From Burkholderiaceae bacterium (GTDB taxonomy: Bacteria > Pseudomonadota > Gammaproteobacteria > Burkholderiales > Burkholderiaceae_C), in the NCBI GenBank assembly GCA_913776825.1, contig CAJYPV010000007.1, forward strand, positions 219,301-283,300: DNA of 64,000 nucleotides, given 5' to 3'. How positions within the stretch are numbered: the first letter of the stretch is position 1; every line of letters starts with the position of its first letter. Positions 9,488-18,528 of this stretch are shown piece by piece. The notes under the pieces are model-generated. The model was not told where the DNA came from. It did not search any database and saw only the letters and a list, made by a program, of their open reading frames with translations. The position numbers and the translations under genes were made by a program.

Positions 9488-10417
9488 TCATGCCGCCGCG
9501 CCCGACGCCTGGGTCAGGAAATTCCATAACGATTGAGCGACCGGCTTGACGCGTCGCGCCGTGCCCTGGCGCTCGCGGTACATCCGCAGCTCCATGTCGA
9601 GTTCATACCGGCCCGGCTCCGCCGCCCGCACCAGGCGGCGCGCCTTGACCTCCTTCTTGACCGAGCTGGCCGGCAGGAAGGCCAGGCCATGCCCCTCCAG
9701 CGCCATCGCCTTGAGGCTCTCGGCCATGTCGGTCTCGAACACCGATTCCAGATTCAGCGGTTGGGCCGAGTCCTTCACGATGAGCTCCACCAGGCGACCG
9801 AGGTACGCGCCCGAGGCGTAGCTGAGAAACGGGATCTTATGGCCCGGATGGCCGGCGATGCGGAACATCGGCGCGCCGTCCGCGTCCGCCTTCGCATAGG
9901 CGGACAGGGTTTCGTGTCCGAGCGAGACCGACTCATAGCGCTCCGGGTCCAGCTGCAGCGGCTGGCTCGGGTGGTGATAGACCACCAGCAGATCGCAATT
10001 GCCTTCGCTGAGCTGCAAGGTGGCGTCGTGGACATTGAGCGCATTGAGCCGGCACTTCACTTCGCCGAAGCGCTGGCGCAGCTCCATCAACCAATGCGGG
10101 AAGAAGCTGAAGGACAGCGAGTGCGGCACCGCGAACTCGATCATGTCCTGGCCCGCCGACTGATGGCTGCGCAGCATGTTGCGCGTCGCCTGCAGGTTGC
10201 CCAGCAGGTCGACGGCCTGACCCAGCAGCGTCTCGCCGGCTGCTGTGAGTCGGGTCGGGTAGGACGACCGGTCCACCAGGTCCACCCCGGCCCAGGCCTC
10301 CAGCGCCTGAATGCGGCGCGAGAACGCGGGTTGGGTCACATGCCGGAGCTGGGCCGAGCGCGAGAAGCTGCGCGTCTCCGCCAGACTGACAAAGTCTTCA
10401 AGCCATTTGGTTTCCAC
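9488..10417 (-). CDS. LysR-family regulator, HypT-like
   Basis: LysR-type transcription factor of 309 residues: an N-terminal winged helix (METKWLEDFVSLAETRSFSR, then TQPAFSRRIQALE) followed by a periplasmic-binding-like effector domain. The opening ETKWL-DF and QPAFSRRI-ALE closely resembles E. coli HypT (YjiE), the hypochlorite-responsive regulator, so it belongs to that subfamily; an oxidant ligand is not proven. It lies directly upstream of gltI on the same strand with a 121-base spacer, so control of the importer is likely. Confidence 0.88.
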   Translation of the reverse strand: METKWLEDFVSLAETRSFSRSAQLRHVTQPAFSRRIQALEAWAGVDLVDRSSYPTRLTAAGETLLGQAVDLLGNLQATRNMLRSHQSAGQDMIEFAVPHSLSFSFFPHWLMELRQRFGEVKCRLNALNVHDATLQLSEGNCDLLVVYHHPSQPLQLDPERYESVSLGHETLSAYAKADADGAPMFRIAGHPGHKIPFLSYASGAYLGRLVELIVKDSAQPLNLESVFETDMAESLKAMALEGHGLAFLPASSVKKEVKARRLVRAAEPGRYELDMELRMYRERQGTARRVKPVAQSLWNFLTQASGAAA

Positions 10418-10554
10418 GGCGCGCAGTTTAGCCGCGCCCCTCGGCGTTCTGCGGCGGCGCGCTCAGGGTAAATCCGGAGTGAACCCGCGAACGCGGTGGC
10501 GGAATCCACCGGACGACCGTCGCGGCTTGGCGACTCTCCTGCCGACGTTTCGCG

Positions 10555-10591
10555 GATTCAAAACTCAGCATTCGCGACGTCGCGTGAATGC
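10555..10591 (-). terminator. Probable terminator of the ABC exporter gene
   Basis: GCATTC (10568-10573) pairs with GAATGC (10586-10591) around the palindrome GCGACGTCGC (10574-10583), with two unpaired bases. On the minus strand it is followed by TGAGTTTTGAA. It lies about 65 bases past the exporter stop. The 12-bp palindrome CGCGACGTCGCG (10573-10584) could instead be an operator for the downstream lysR gene. Confidence 0.45.
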
Positions 10592-10654
10592 CGCATGCCG
10601 ACCCTCGGCCGAAACCTGGCGCAGATCCAGCGCAATGACCGTTCGCTCAGCCGA

Positions 10655-12547
10655 TCACGACGCGGACGGCTCGCCAGACGCTTGCGCCTGTCCGCCGCCC
10701 GCCTGCTGCAGAGCCCACATCTGCGCATAGCGACCGCCCAGCGCCAGCAGTTCGTGATGCCGGCCCCGTTCGATGATGCGGCCCTGCTCCATCACCAGGA
10801 TCTCGTGCGCATCCACGATGGTGGACAGCCGATGCGCAATCACCAGCACCGTCTTGTTCTGCGCGGCGGCTTCGAGCTCGGCCTGGATCGCGCGCTCATT
10901 GCGCGAATCCAGCGCGGAGGTCGCCTCGTCGAAGATCAGGATCGGCGGATTCTTCAGCAGCGTGCGCGCGATCGCCACACGCTGCTTCTCCCCGCCGGAC
11001 AGCTTCAGGCCGCGCTCGCCGACCATCGTCTGATAGCCCTGCGGCAGGCTCTGGATGAACTCATGCACATGGGCGGCGCGGGCCGCGCCCTCGATCTCCG
11101 CCATCGTCGCGTCCGGCCGGCCATACGCGATGTTGTAGGCGATGCTGTCGTTGAACAGCACCGTGTCCTGCGGCACGATGCCGATCGCACGGCGCAGGCT
11201 GTCCTGGGTGACCTCGGTCAGGTCCTGCCCGTCGATGGTGATGCGGCCCTGGCCCACGTCATAGAACCGATACAGCAAACGCGCGAGCGTGCTCTTGCCC
11301 GATCCGCTCGGCCCCACCACCGCGACCTTGCGGCCGGCCGGAATTTCCAGGCTCACGCCCTTGAGGATCGGGCGCTGCGGCTCATAAGCGAAGTGGACAT
11401 CCTCGAAGCGCACGGTGGCGCCGCTCACCACCAGCGGCTGCGCGCTGGGTCGATCCGCGATCTCGCGCTCACGCGAGAGGAGGCCGAACATCTTGTCCAG
11501 ATCGGTCAGGCTCTGCTTGATCTCGCGGTAGATGACGCCGAGGAAATTCAGCGGGATGTAGAGCTGGATCATGAACGCATTGATCATCACCAGATCGCCC
11601 AGACTCATGCGCCCGGCCACCACGCCCTCGGTCGCGCGCCACAGCATGGCCACCAGCGCGATCGCGATGATCAGTTGCTGGCCGCTGTTGAGCATCGCCA
11701 GCGTCGACTGCGACTTGAGCTGCACCCGGCGAAGCTCTTCCAGGCTCTTGTCATAGCGCCGCGCCTCGAAGTCTTCATTGTTGAAGTACTTCACCGTCTC
11801 GTAATTGAGCAGCGAATCGATGGCCTTCGAATGCGCCACCGAATCCAGCTCATTGAGCTTGCGACGGAATTGGGTGCGCCATTCGGTGACCCAAATCGTG
11901 AAGCCGATGTAGAAGGTCAGCGCCGCGCCGGTGATCACCGCGAACAGCGCATCGAACTTCACCGACAGCAGGCTGAGCACCAGCACGACTTCGATCAGCG
12001 TCGGAAAGATGCTGTAGAGCGAATAGGAGATCAGCGAGTTCACCGCGCGGGTGCCGCGCTCGATGTCGCGGGTCATGCCACCCGTCTGGCGCTCGAGATG
12101 AAAGCGCAGGCTCAGGTCATGCAGATGGCGGAACACCTGCAGCGAGATGCTGCGTGAGGCGCCTTCGGTCGCCTTCGAGAAGATCAGCTCACGCGCTTCG
12201 GTGAACAGCGAGGTGCACAGTCGCAGCAGGCCATAGGCCACCAACAGACCGACCGGCACCACCATCAGGGCCTGCGGTGAACCGGGCGAGATGTCCAGGC
12301 TGTCGACGAGCCGCTTGAGCAACAGCGGCACGCCCACATTCGCCAGCTTGGCGCCGACCATGAACGCCAGCGCGAAGCCGACGCGCCAGCGATAGCGCCA
12401 GAAATAGGGCAACAGCCGGGCGACGGTGTGCCAGTCGCCCCGCGCTGCGGGCGGTGCGACGGCGGCGGTCGATGAGGGAGCGTTGCTGACACCGCCCACC
12501 ACGGACGGTGCAGGCGGCGGCGAATCGGGAAGGGTGGAACGACGCAT
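10655..12547 (-). CDS. Atm1/ABCB7-type half-size ABC exporter
   Basis: Inner-membrane exporter with fused membrane and nucleotide-binding domains, 630 residues. After a Pro-rich N-terminus come six transmembrane helices with the Atm1-type motif YETVKYFNNE, typical of exporters of glutathione-linked metal or persulfide compounds. The ATPase follows with Walker [10 protein letters not shown], signature LSGGEKQR, Walker B ILIFDEATSALD and H-loop IAHRLST. It would act as a homodimer. The ATG at 12547 is chosen over a TTG 13 codons upstream. It is divergent from yciA over 67 bases. Confidence 0.9.
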   Translation of the reverse strand: MRRSTLPDSPPPAPSVVGGVSNAPSSTAAVAPPAARGDWHTVARLLPYFWRYRWRVGFALAFMVGAKLANVGVPLLLKRLVDSLDISPGSPQALMVVPVGLLVAYGLLRLCTSLFTEARELIFSKATEGASRSISLQVFRHLHDLSLRFHLERQTGGMTRDIERGTRAVNSLISYSLYSIFPTLIEVVLVLSLLSVKFDALFAVITGAALTFYIGFTIWVTEWRTQFRRKLNELDSVAHSKAIDSLLNYETVKYFNNEDFEARRYDKSLEELRRVQLKSQSTLAMLNSGQQLIIAIALVAMLWRATEGVVAGRMSLGDLVMINAFMIQLYIPLNFLGVIYREIKQSLTDLDKMFGLLSREREIADRPSAQPLVVSGATVRFEDVHFAYEPQRPILKGVSLEIPAGRKVAVVGPSGSGKSTLARLLYRFYDVGQGRITIDGQDLTEVTQDSLRRAIGIVPQDTVLFNDSIAYNIAYGRPDATMAEIEGAARAAHVHEFIQSLPQGYQTMVGERGLKLSGGEKQRVAIARTLLKNPPILIFDEATSALDSRNERAIQAELEAAAQNKTVLVIAHRLSTIVDAHEILVMEQGRIIERGRHHELLALGGRYAQMWALQQAGGGQAQASGEPSAS

Positions 12548-12614
12548 GGTCGGGGGTCGTGTTCTCTGGCGCGTGCTGGACGACAATGGCGATCATTGTC
12601 ACCGTTCCCTCATC

Positions 12615-13049
12615 ATGAGCGCCTCTCACACCCCTCCCCCTCCCGGACTGGCGTCCGCCGCCACTGAAGCGCTGGGCCCGCGCGAACTCGTCATGCGGGT
12701 GATGCCGATGCCGGCCGATGCCAACGGCAATGGCGACATCTTCGGCGGCTGGATCATGGCGCAGGTCGACCTGGCGGGCTCGGTGCTGCCGCTGCGCATT
12801 TCGCGCGGCCGGGTCGCCACCGTCGCGGTGAATGAATTCATCTTCAAGCAGCCCGTGTCCATCGGCGACCTGCTGAGCTTCTATGCCGAGGTCAAGCGCA
12901 TCGGCCGCACCTCCATCACCGTGCATGTGGAAGTCTTTGCCGAGCGCAATCCCGCCAATCCGCATGTGGTGAAAGTGACTGAAGCCAATCTCACCTATGT
13001 CGCCATTGACCGGGACGGCAAACCTCGCGCATTCGCACAACAAGGGTGA
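12615..13049 (+). CDS. yciA: Acyl-CoA thioesterase, YciA-type hotdog fold
   Basis: Hydrolyses acyl-CoA to free acid and CoA in the cytoplasm. The hotdog-fold signature NGDIFGGWIMAQVDLAG carries the catalytic aspartate and helix as in YciA (GDIFGGWIMSQMD). The 144-residue length is close to YciA. The ATG at 12615 gives the family-sized protein; the open frame upstream has no support. The gene is followed by a terminator with a five-T run. Confidence 0.88.
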   Translation: MSASHTPPPPGLASAATEALGPRELVMRVMPMPADANGNGDIFGGWIMAQVDLAGSVLPLRISRGRVATVAVNEFIFKQPVSIGDLLSFYAEVKRIGRTSITVHVEVFAERNPANPHVVKVTEANLTYVAIDRDGKPRAFAQQG

Positions 13050-13062
13050 GATCGGGCGAAAG

Positions 13063-13124
13063 CCGCATGGCATGGGGCCAAATCGCCCCATAGGCTACGT
13101 AGATACCGCAGCCATGCGGTTTTT
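13063..13124 (+). terminator. Terminator after yciA
   Basis: CCGCATGGC (13063-13071) pairs with GCCATGCGG (13111-13119), followed by TTTTT (13120-13124). The long loop contains a second hairpin, ATGGGGC (13072-13078) with GCCCCAT (13085-13091). Confidence 0.7.
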
Positions 13125-13125
13125 G

Positions 13126-13199
13126 ACGGGTGGGATACTGATTCATCGGGTTCCCTGCCGCCGATCACCGTCGTGCGCGGCACATGGGCGCCCACCCGT
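13126..13199 (+). promoter_or_regulatory. Long-range stem in the dctA leader
   Basis: ACGGGTGGG (13126-13134) is exactly complementary to CCCACCCGT (13191-13199), enclosing 56 bases and ending 18 bases before the dctA ATG. It could hide or expose the leader near the ribosome site. No known riboswitch class is recognised and the role is speculative. Confidence 0.3.
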
Positions 13200-13217
13200 T
13201 CTCGACGTTGATCCCCC

Positions 13218-14561
13218 ATGCTGTCCACGCCCACCTCTCCCGCCACGCCGGTCGTCAAGCCGCCGTTCTACAAGCAGTTGTATGTCCAGGTGCTGATCGC
13301 GATCACCATCGGCATCCTGCTCGGCCATTTCGAACCGTCTTACGCCACCACGCTGAAGCCGCTCGGCGATGCCTTCATCAAGCTGGTGAAGATGATCATC
13401 GCGCCGGTGATCTTCCTGACCATCGTCACCGGCATTGCGGGCATGACCCACCTCAAGGCGGTGGGCCGGGTGTTCGGCAAGGCGATGGCCTATTTCCTGT
13501 TCTTCAGCACCCTCGCGCTGATCATCGGCATGGTGGTGGCGAACGTGGTGCAGCCGGGCGCCGGCATGAATGTCAACGTCGCCGAGCTGGACCAGAAAGA
13601 GGTCAACAGCTACGTGCAGAAGACGCATGACCTGACGCTGACCGGCTTCCTGATGGACATCATCCCGAAGACGCTGCTGAGCGCCTTCGTGGACGGCAAC
13701 ATCCTGCAGACGCTGTTCGTCGCGGTGCTGTTCGGCATCTCGCTGGCGCTGGTCGGCGAGCGCGGCAAGCCGGTGCAGACACTGCTGGAGTCGCTGACCG
13801 CGCCGGTCTTCCGTCTGGTGCACATCCTGATGAAGGCCGCCCCGATCGGCGCGCTCGGCGCGATGGCCTTCACCATCGGCAAGTACGGCCTGGCGGTGTT
13901 GCTGAACCTGGCCTGGCTGGTCGGCAGCTTCTATGTCACTTCGCTGCTGTTCGTGCTGGTCGTGCTGGGCGTCGTGGCCAAGCTCTGCGGCTTCTCGATT
14001 CTGAAGCTGATCCGCTATCTGAAGGCCGAGCTGCTGCTGGTGCTGGGCACGTCGTCGTCGGAATCGGCGCTGCCGTCGCTGATGGAGAAGATGGAGAACG
14101 CCGGCTGCGAGAAGACCGTGGTCGGTCTGGTCGTGCCGACGGGCTACTCGTTCAACCTGGACGGCACCAACATCTACATGACGCTGGCGGCGCTGTTCAT
14201 CGCGCAGGCCACCAACACCGAGCTGACGCTCGGCCACCAGATCACCCTGCTCCTGGTCGCGATGCTGAGCTCCAAGGGCGCGGCGGGCGTCACCGGCGCG
14301 GGCTTCATCACCCTGGCGGCGACCTTGTCGGTGGTGCCTGAAGTGCCGGTCGCCGGCATGGCGCTGATCCTCGGCGTCGATCGCTTCATGTCGGAATGCC
14401 GCTCGCTGACCAACTTCATCGGCAACGCCGTGGCCACCATCGTGGTGTCGAAGTGGGAAAACGCGCTGGACAAGGGCGCGCTGGACCGCGCCCTGAATGG
14501 CTCGGCGATCGATCCTGATGATCTGCCGATCCGCGTGGCGGGGCCGGCGGAGAACGCCTGA
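13218..14561 (+). CDS. dctA: C4-dicarboxylate:cation symporter DctA
   Basis: Inner-membrane importer of succinate, fumarate, malate and similar C4-dicarboxylates, in the SLC1/DAACS family. It has the family serine-rich motif [17 protein letters not shown], the substrate-binding helix [20 protein letters not shown] and a C-terminal [18 protein letters not shown] segment, over about eight membrane helices and re-entrant loops. The 447-residue length is typical. It is single, between the yciA terminator and its own strong terminator. No DctBD pair is in the window. Confidence 0.95.
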   Translation: MLSTPTSPATPVVKPPFYKQLYVQVLIAITIGILLGHFEPSYATTLKPLGDAFIKLVKMIIAPVIFLTIVTGIAGMTHLKAVGRVFGKAMAYFLFFSTLALIIGMVVANVVQPGAGMNVNVAELDQKEVNSYVQKTHDLTLTGFLMDIIPKTLLSAFVDGNILQTLFVAVLFGISLALVGERGKPVQTLLESLTAPVFRLVHILMKAAPIGALGAMAFTIGKYGLAVLLNLAWLVGSFYVTSLLFVLVVLGVVAKLCGFSILKLIRYLKAELLLVLGTSSSESALPSLMEKMENAGCEKTVVGLVVPTGYSFNLDGTNIYMTLAALFIAQATNTELTLGHQITLLLVAMLSSKGAAGVTGAGFITLAATLSVVPEVPVAGMALILGVDRFMSECRSLTNFIGNAVATIVVSKWENALDKGALDRALNGSAIDPDDLPIRVAGPAENA

Positions 14562-14597
14562 TGACACAGCCGCGCATCAGCGGCTGACGGATCGAAC

Positions 14598-14626
14598 ACG
14601 GGCTTCAGATCGAAGCCCGTTTTTTT
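14598..14626 (+). terminator. Terminator after dctA
   Basis: ACGGGCTTC (14598-14606) pairs with GAAGCCCGT (14612-14620) around a 5-base loop and is followed by TTTTTT. A textbook Rho-independent terminator 37 bases past the dctA stop. Confidence 0.9.
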
Positions 14627-14742
14627 CGTCTCGAAGTTGCCGCCAGACGGCCATCGGTGAGTCACGACGACGAGACACCGCCATCACGCTCGCCCAGCCG
14701 CCAAGGCGCCGGGGCGCCGGGGCGCCACCGAGCGCCTGCCGC

Positions 14743-15468
14743 TCACCGACCGCGCGAACGCTTCAGTTCCGCATAACGAGCCAGTGCGTCCTCGTCGTCG
14801 TTGCGGTAGACGATGTTGGCATCCGCCTGATCGACGCCATCCAGCCCCGGCAACGCCTTGAATTGGTCAACCCATCGGGCTCGGGGATGGCAGGGCCGAC
14901 ACAGCGGTTCGAAGTATTGGTCCAGCCTGCGGTCCTGCGGGTACTTCAATTCATGGCTGAGCGCGGCTAGATAGTCGTTTTTCCTGGATGCCAGCCAGTC
15001 GATCGCAAAGCCCGCTCGGTGGCAGAGCTCGGTATGGACCAGCAGCATGGTCCGACCGTTGCCATCCAGAAATGGGTGCCCCCAAACGAAAGCCCCCATC
15101 ACCTCGCCCGGACGGGCCCGCATCCGCGCTCGATCATTGCCGAGCCGCAGACCCCACGCCACCGCTTGTCGGCACAGCTCGGACACCTCGAACTGCAGGC
15201 CATCGCCCTTACCGACGAGGCGTCCCACGCGAAGCTCATGGCGATCCTTGCCGGCCCAAGGATAGAACTCGTGGAAGAGGATGCGATGCACCTGTTGAAA
15301 GTGCCGGTAGGTGAGCGGAACCCGCTCTGCCCGAAGCAACGCCAGCGCTTCTTCGAGATTGCTTTCAAAGAAAAAATGCTCGAGACGTTTGACTTCGTCC
15401 AGGTCCTTGAGACCTTCAACGTTGCGCAGATACCCCCTGCTCTCGAAGTCGTTGAACGGGTCGAACAC
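14743..15468 (-). CDS. Fic-domain protein (candidate toxin)
   Basis: Fic proteins transfer AMP or other phospho-groups to target proteins. The core lies at about residues 25-160, with HPFLDGNGRT at 131-140 carrying the catalytic His131 and phosphate-binding GNGR. The canonical motif HxFx(D/E)GNGRxxR would need Arg at 142, but Leu is found, so nucleotide handling may differ from standard AMP-transferases. No clear internal (S/T)xxxE(G/N) inhibitory helix is visible; residues 36-41 give SNLEEA. The GTG start at 15468 has GAGGG nine bases upstream and lies inside the preceding gene (53-base overlap), so the two are translationally coupled. Confidence 0.85.
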   Translation of the reverse strand: MFDPFNDFESRGYLRNVEGLKDLDEVKRLEHFFFESNLEEALALLRAERVPLTYRHFQQVHRILFHEFYPWAGKDRHELRVGRLVGKGDGLQFEVSELCRQAVAWGLRLGNDRARMRARPGEVMGAFVWGHPFLDGNGRTMLLVHTELCHRAGFAIDWLASRKNDYLAALSHELKYPQDRRLDQYFEPLCRPCHPRARWVDQFKALPGLDGVDQADANIVYRNDDEDALARYAELKRSRGR

Positions 15469-16138
15469 CTCGGATTTCCCTCATGTGATTGGTCAACAGC
15501 CTGGCCGCTTGCCGGCCGTTGATCAGGTGGCGTTGCTTCAGCGCGAGCAGCAGGCGCTCGGTTCGGTCCAAGCGGATGTCATCGCCTGACGCCCGGGTCA
15601 CCGCCTCCGACCAATCGTCCAAACGGCTGCGTTGCCACACCACTTGATGGGCACGAGCAAATCGTTCGACGAAGTCGCCAACGCCGGTGGTCGGCAGCAG
15701 ACTGACATCTGCGGGCATCCAGTTCGCGTCCCGTTCGCCGGGGCGCGAAGGAAGGTCCGCTTCCAGATGGCGGTAGTTCACCTCGCCATCGCCCAGGTTC
15801 AGACGTGGCAGCGCACGGCGCGCCGAGGTTTCCACCCAGTGAACCCGCTTCCGCCCCTTCTGCGCCACGCCGATCCAGCACGCCTCGATGCCGAGTCGCT
15901 CAAAGACCTCGGCCACGACGACCTCAGGTCGCGCGCGGAGGTGGACACGTCCGTCCGACGTCTGAATGGCCTTCGCATAGATGCCGCTGCCCAGTCTCAG
16001 GAGCGCACCGGAGACCACCAGGGACCGCAGCGCCAGCGTCAGTTGCGTCCGTCCGCCGAGCTTGCTCAGGTCGGAGCGGAAGATGACCTCGCCAGCGCGC
16101 CGACGGATCGACATCTGAACCCTGTCGAGCAACTTCAC
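15416..16138 (-). CDS. DUF6088/AbiEi-like winged-helix protein (candidate antitoxin)
   Basis: 240 residues. Residues about 10-55 fit the DUF6088/AbiEi antitoxin-type helix-turn-helix: RRRAGEVIFRSDLSKLGGRT followed by a second helix and SGALLRLGSGIYAKA. The middle is of unknown fold. The C-terminal part has LDRTERLLLALKQRHLINGR-QAARLL, often seen in this family's C-terminal region. It is upstream of the Fic gene and overlaps it by 53 bases, the order expected for antitoxin then toxin. The function as an antitoxin or autorepressor is inferred from fold and arrangement. Confidence 0.7.
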   Translation of the reverse strand: MKLLDRVQMSIRRRAGEVIFRSDLSKLGGRTQLTLALRSLVVSGALLRLGSGIYAKAIQTSDGRVHLRARPEVVVAEVFERLGIEACWIGVAQKGRKRVHWVETSARRALPRLNLGDGEVNYRHLEADLPSRPGERDANWMPADVSLLPTTGVGDFVERFARAHQVVWQRSRLDDWSEAVTRASGDDIRLDRTERLLLALKQRHLINGRQAARLLTNHMREIRGVRPVQRLREQGVSAQR

Positions 16139-16245
16139 CGCGAGCCCCTTCCAATCACATGAAACTTGAGTTTATCCGGCCGGTCCAGGCGGCAGCGAAC
16201 GCCTGATCCCTCACCCCAGGCGCCCAAGGCGCCGACACCAACGAC

Positions 16246-16273
16246 AAAGCGGGCCCATGAGGCCCGCTTTTTT
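16246..16273. terminator. Bidirectional-type terminator
   Basis: AAAGCGGGCC (16246-16255) pairs with GGCCCGCTTT (16261-16270) around CATGA. A T-run follows on the plus strand and a weaker CTTTGTCGTT on the minus strand. It lies past the stop of the minus-strand enoyl-CoA hydratase gene, which it probably terminates; no plus-strand gene precedes it. Confidence 0.75.
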
Positions 16274-16378
16274 GTGGTGCTGGTGGTCGGCTTCAGTCGA
16301 CCTGAACGCTCGTTCCGCGCGCCTCGCCGACGCGCGCTGCGCGCTGCGCACGGCCCACCGCTGGGCAGCGCCCAGCGA

Positions 16379-17140
16379 TCAGAACTTCGAGAAGTCCGGC
16401 TGGCGCTTCTGGAAGAACGCCTGGAAGGCCTCGATGGCTTCGGGGCTGCGCAGACGGGCGCCGAAGATCTCGGCTTCCACGCGGATGGTCTCCAGCAACT
16501 CTTCCTGCGAGGCCCGACGCATCAGCTTCTTGCTCTCGCGCACCGCGCTCGGGGCCAGCTTGCCAAAGCGCTCGGCCGTGCGACGCGCCTGATTGACGAC
16601 CTCGCCGGCCGGCAGCACCGCATTCGCGATGCCGCACTCCACCGCCTGCTCACCCGTGAACGGGTCGCCCAGCAGCAGCTTCTCGGCCGCGCGACGCGGT
16701 CCCATCAGACGCGGCACCAGCAGGCTGGAGCCGAATTCGGGCACCAGGCCCAGACTGACGAACGGCATCGCCAGGCGGGCGTCATCGGCCACATAAACGA
16801 AATCGCAGTGCAGCAGCAGCGTCGTGCCGATGCCGATGGCCGCGCCATTCACGGCCGCCACGATCGGCTTGTCGCAGCTGATCATCGCCCGCATGAACTG
16901 GAACACCGGGGCTTCCTCGTCCCGCGGCGGGCTGCTCATGAAGTCCTCGATGTCATTGCCCGAGGTGAAGATGCCCGGCTGGCCCTGGATCAACACGGCG
17001 CGCACGGTGTTGTCGTCCTGGGCGGCCACCAGCGCATCGGCCATCTCCTGGTACATCGCGCGGGTCAGCGCGTTCTTTTTCTCCGGCCGTGCAATCTCGA
17101 TGGTCTGCACGCCGTTGACGATGGCGGTCTTGATGCTCAT
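16379..17140 (-). CDS. Enoyl-CoA hydratase/isomerase family protein
   Basis: Crotonase-fold enzyme of 253 residues. The oxyanion-hole segments are FTSGNDIEDF and NGAAIGIGTTLLLHCD. The active-site loop reads FVSLGLVPEFGSS, with a single glutamate placed as in delta3-delta2-enoyl-CoA isomerases rather than the two glutamates of classical hydratases, so isomerase activity is as likely as hydration. It is probably involved in fatty-acid or related acyl-CoA breakdown, as it follows the fad genes on the same strand. A terminator between it and the thiolase suggests separate or reduced transcription. Confidence 0.85.
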   Translation of the reverse strand: MSIKTAIVNGVQTIEIARPEKKNALTRAMYQEMADALVAAQDDNTVRAVLIQGQPGIFTSGNDIEDFMSSPPRDEEAPVFQFMRAMISCDKPIVAAVNGAAIGIGTTLLLHCDFVYVADDARLAMPFVSLGLVPEFGSSLLVPRLMGPRRAAEKLLLGDPFTGEQAVECGIANAVLPAGEVVNQARRTAERFGKLAPSAVRESKKLMRRASQEELLETIRVEAEIFGARLRSPEAIEAFQAFFQKRQPDFSKF

Positions 17141-17248
17141 GGAGCGATCTCCTCGGTGAAGCGGTGAATCGAATGCGCGAGATCATGCCAGCCCTCGCCC
17201 GGCTGCGGTGCGCGTCGATCGACCCGCACCTCGGCTGTCGCCACAACG

Positions 17249-17274
17249 AAAAAAGGCGCGGCCGAAGCCGCGCC
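17249..17274 (-). terminator. Terminator after the thiolase gene
   Basis: GGCGCGGC (17255-17262), CGAA loop and GCCGCGCC (17267-17274) form a perfect stem. On the minus strand it is followed by TTTTTT. It lies 13 bases past the thiolase stop and before the hydratase start. Confidence 0.85.
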
Positions 17275-17287
17275 CTTTCGCCCGGCC

Positions 17288-18502
17288 TCAGACCAGTTCG
17301 ACGATGCCGGCCGCGCCTTGGCCCGCGCCCACGCACATCGTCACCATGCCGTACTTGCCGCCGGTGCGGCGCAGGCCATGGATCACCGACGCCGCACGGA
17401 TCGCGCCGGTCGCGCCCAGCGGGTGGCCCAGAGCGATCGCGCCGCCGTTCGGGTTGACCTTGGTCCGATCCAGCACGATGCCCTTGCTGTCCAGGTCATT
17501 CAGGACTGCCAGCGACTGCGCCGCGAAGGCTTCGTTCAGTTCGACCCAGCCCAGATCCTCGGCCTTGATGCCCGCCAGCTTCAGCGCCGCCGGAATGGCT
17601 TCGATCGGGCCGATGCCCATGATCTCGGGCGGCACGCCACGCACCGCGAACGACACGAAACGCGCCAGCGGCTTCAGGCCGAAACGCTTGACCGCCGCTT
17701 CCGACGCCACGATCAGCGCGCCCGCGCCGTCCGAGGTCTGCGAGCTGTTGCCAGCGGTCACGCTGCCCTTGGCGGCGAACACCGGCTTGAGCTTGGCCAG
17801 GCCTTCCATCGACGTGTCCTTGCGCGGACCTTCATCGATGTCGACGGTGCGGCTCTTCACGATCACGCCATCGCCATTCAGGTCGGGCTGGCGCTCCTTG
17901 ATCTCGAACGGGGTGATCTCGTCCTTGAAGAAGCCACCTTCGATCGCCGCCAGCGCGCGGCGATGCGATTCCAGCGCGAATTCATCCTGCGCTTCGCGGC
18001 TGACCTGCCACTTCTCGGCCACCTTTTCAGCGGTGAGACCCATGCCGTAGGCCAGGCCGATGTTCTCGTCGCGCTCGAAGATCGCGGGCGGGAACGACGG
18101 CTTGTTGCCGCCCATCGGCACCATCGACATCGACTCCACGCCGCCGGCGATCATGACCTCGGATTCGCCGATGCGGATGCGGTCCGCCGCCATCGCCAGG
18201 GCAGTGATGCCCGAGGCGCAGTAGCGGTTCACCGTCACACCGCCCACGGTGTTGGGCAGGCCGGACAGCACCGCCGCCACGCGGGCGATGTTCATGCCCT
18301 GCTCACCCTCGGGGAAGGAGCAGCCGATGATGGCGTCTTCGATCGCCGACGGATCCAGGCCCGGCACCTGGGCCATCGCGGCCTGGATGACGCGGGACAG
18401 CATTTCGTCCGGTCGGGTGTTCTTGAAATAGCCCCGGCCCGACTTGCCGATCGGCAGACGGGTGGCGGCGCAGATGTAGGCGTCTTGAACTTGCTTGCTC
18501 AT
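17288..18502 (-). CDS. Acetyl-CoA acyltransferase (thiolase), FadA-like
   Basis: Catalyses thiolytic release of acetyl-CoA, the last beta-oxidation step. Thiolase motifs: the nucleophilic cysteine in VNRYCASGITAL, NGGAIALGHPLGATG with the catalytic histidine, and CVGAGQGAAGIVEL with the second cysteine. 404 residues. The ATG at 18502 (MSKQVQDAYICAATR) has AAGGA upstream; the open frame continues 59 codons further without support. It lies 26 bases downstream of the FadB-type gene and likely forms the trifunctional complex with it. Confidence 0.93.
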   Translation of the reverse strand: MSKQVQDAYICAATRLPIGKSGRGYFKNTRPDEMLSRVIQAAMAQVPGLDPSAIEDAIIGCSFPEGEQGMNIARVAAVLSGLPNTVGGVTVNRYCASGITALAMAADRIRIGESEVMIAGGVESMSMVPMGGNKPSFPPAIFERDENIGLAYGMGLTAEKVAEKWQVSREAQDEFALESHRRALAAIEGGFFKDEITPFEIKERQPDLNGDGVIVKSRTVDIDEGPRKDTSMEGLAKLKPVFAAKGSVTAGNSSQTSDGAGALIVASEAAVKRFGLKPLARFVSFAVRGVPPEIMGIGPIEAIPAALKLAGIKAEDLGWVELNEAFAAQSLAVLNDLDSKGIVLDRTKVNPNGGAIALGHPLGATGAIRAASVIHGLRRTGGKYGMVTMCVGAGQGAAGIVELV

Positions 18503-18528
18503 GATGGATTCCTTGTGGGCTGCGCGGC

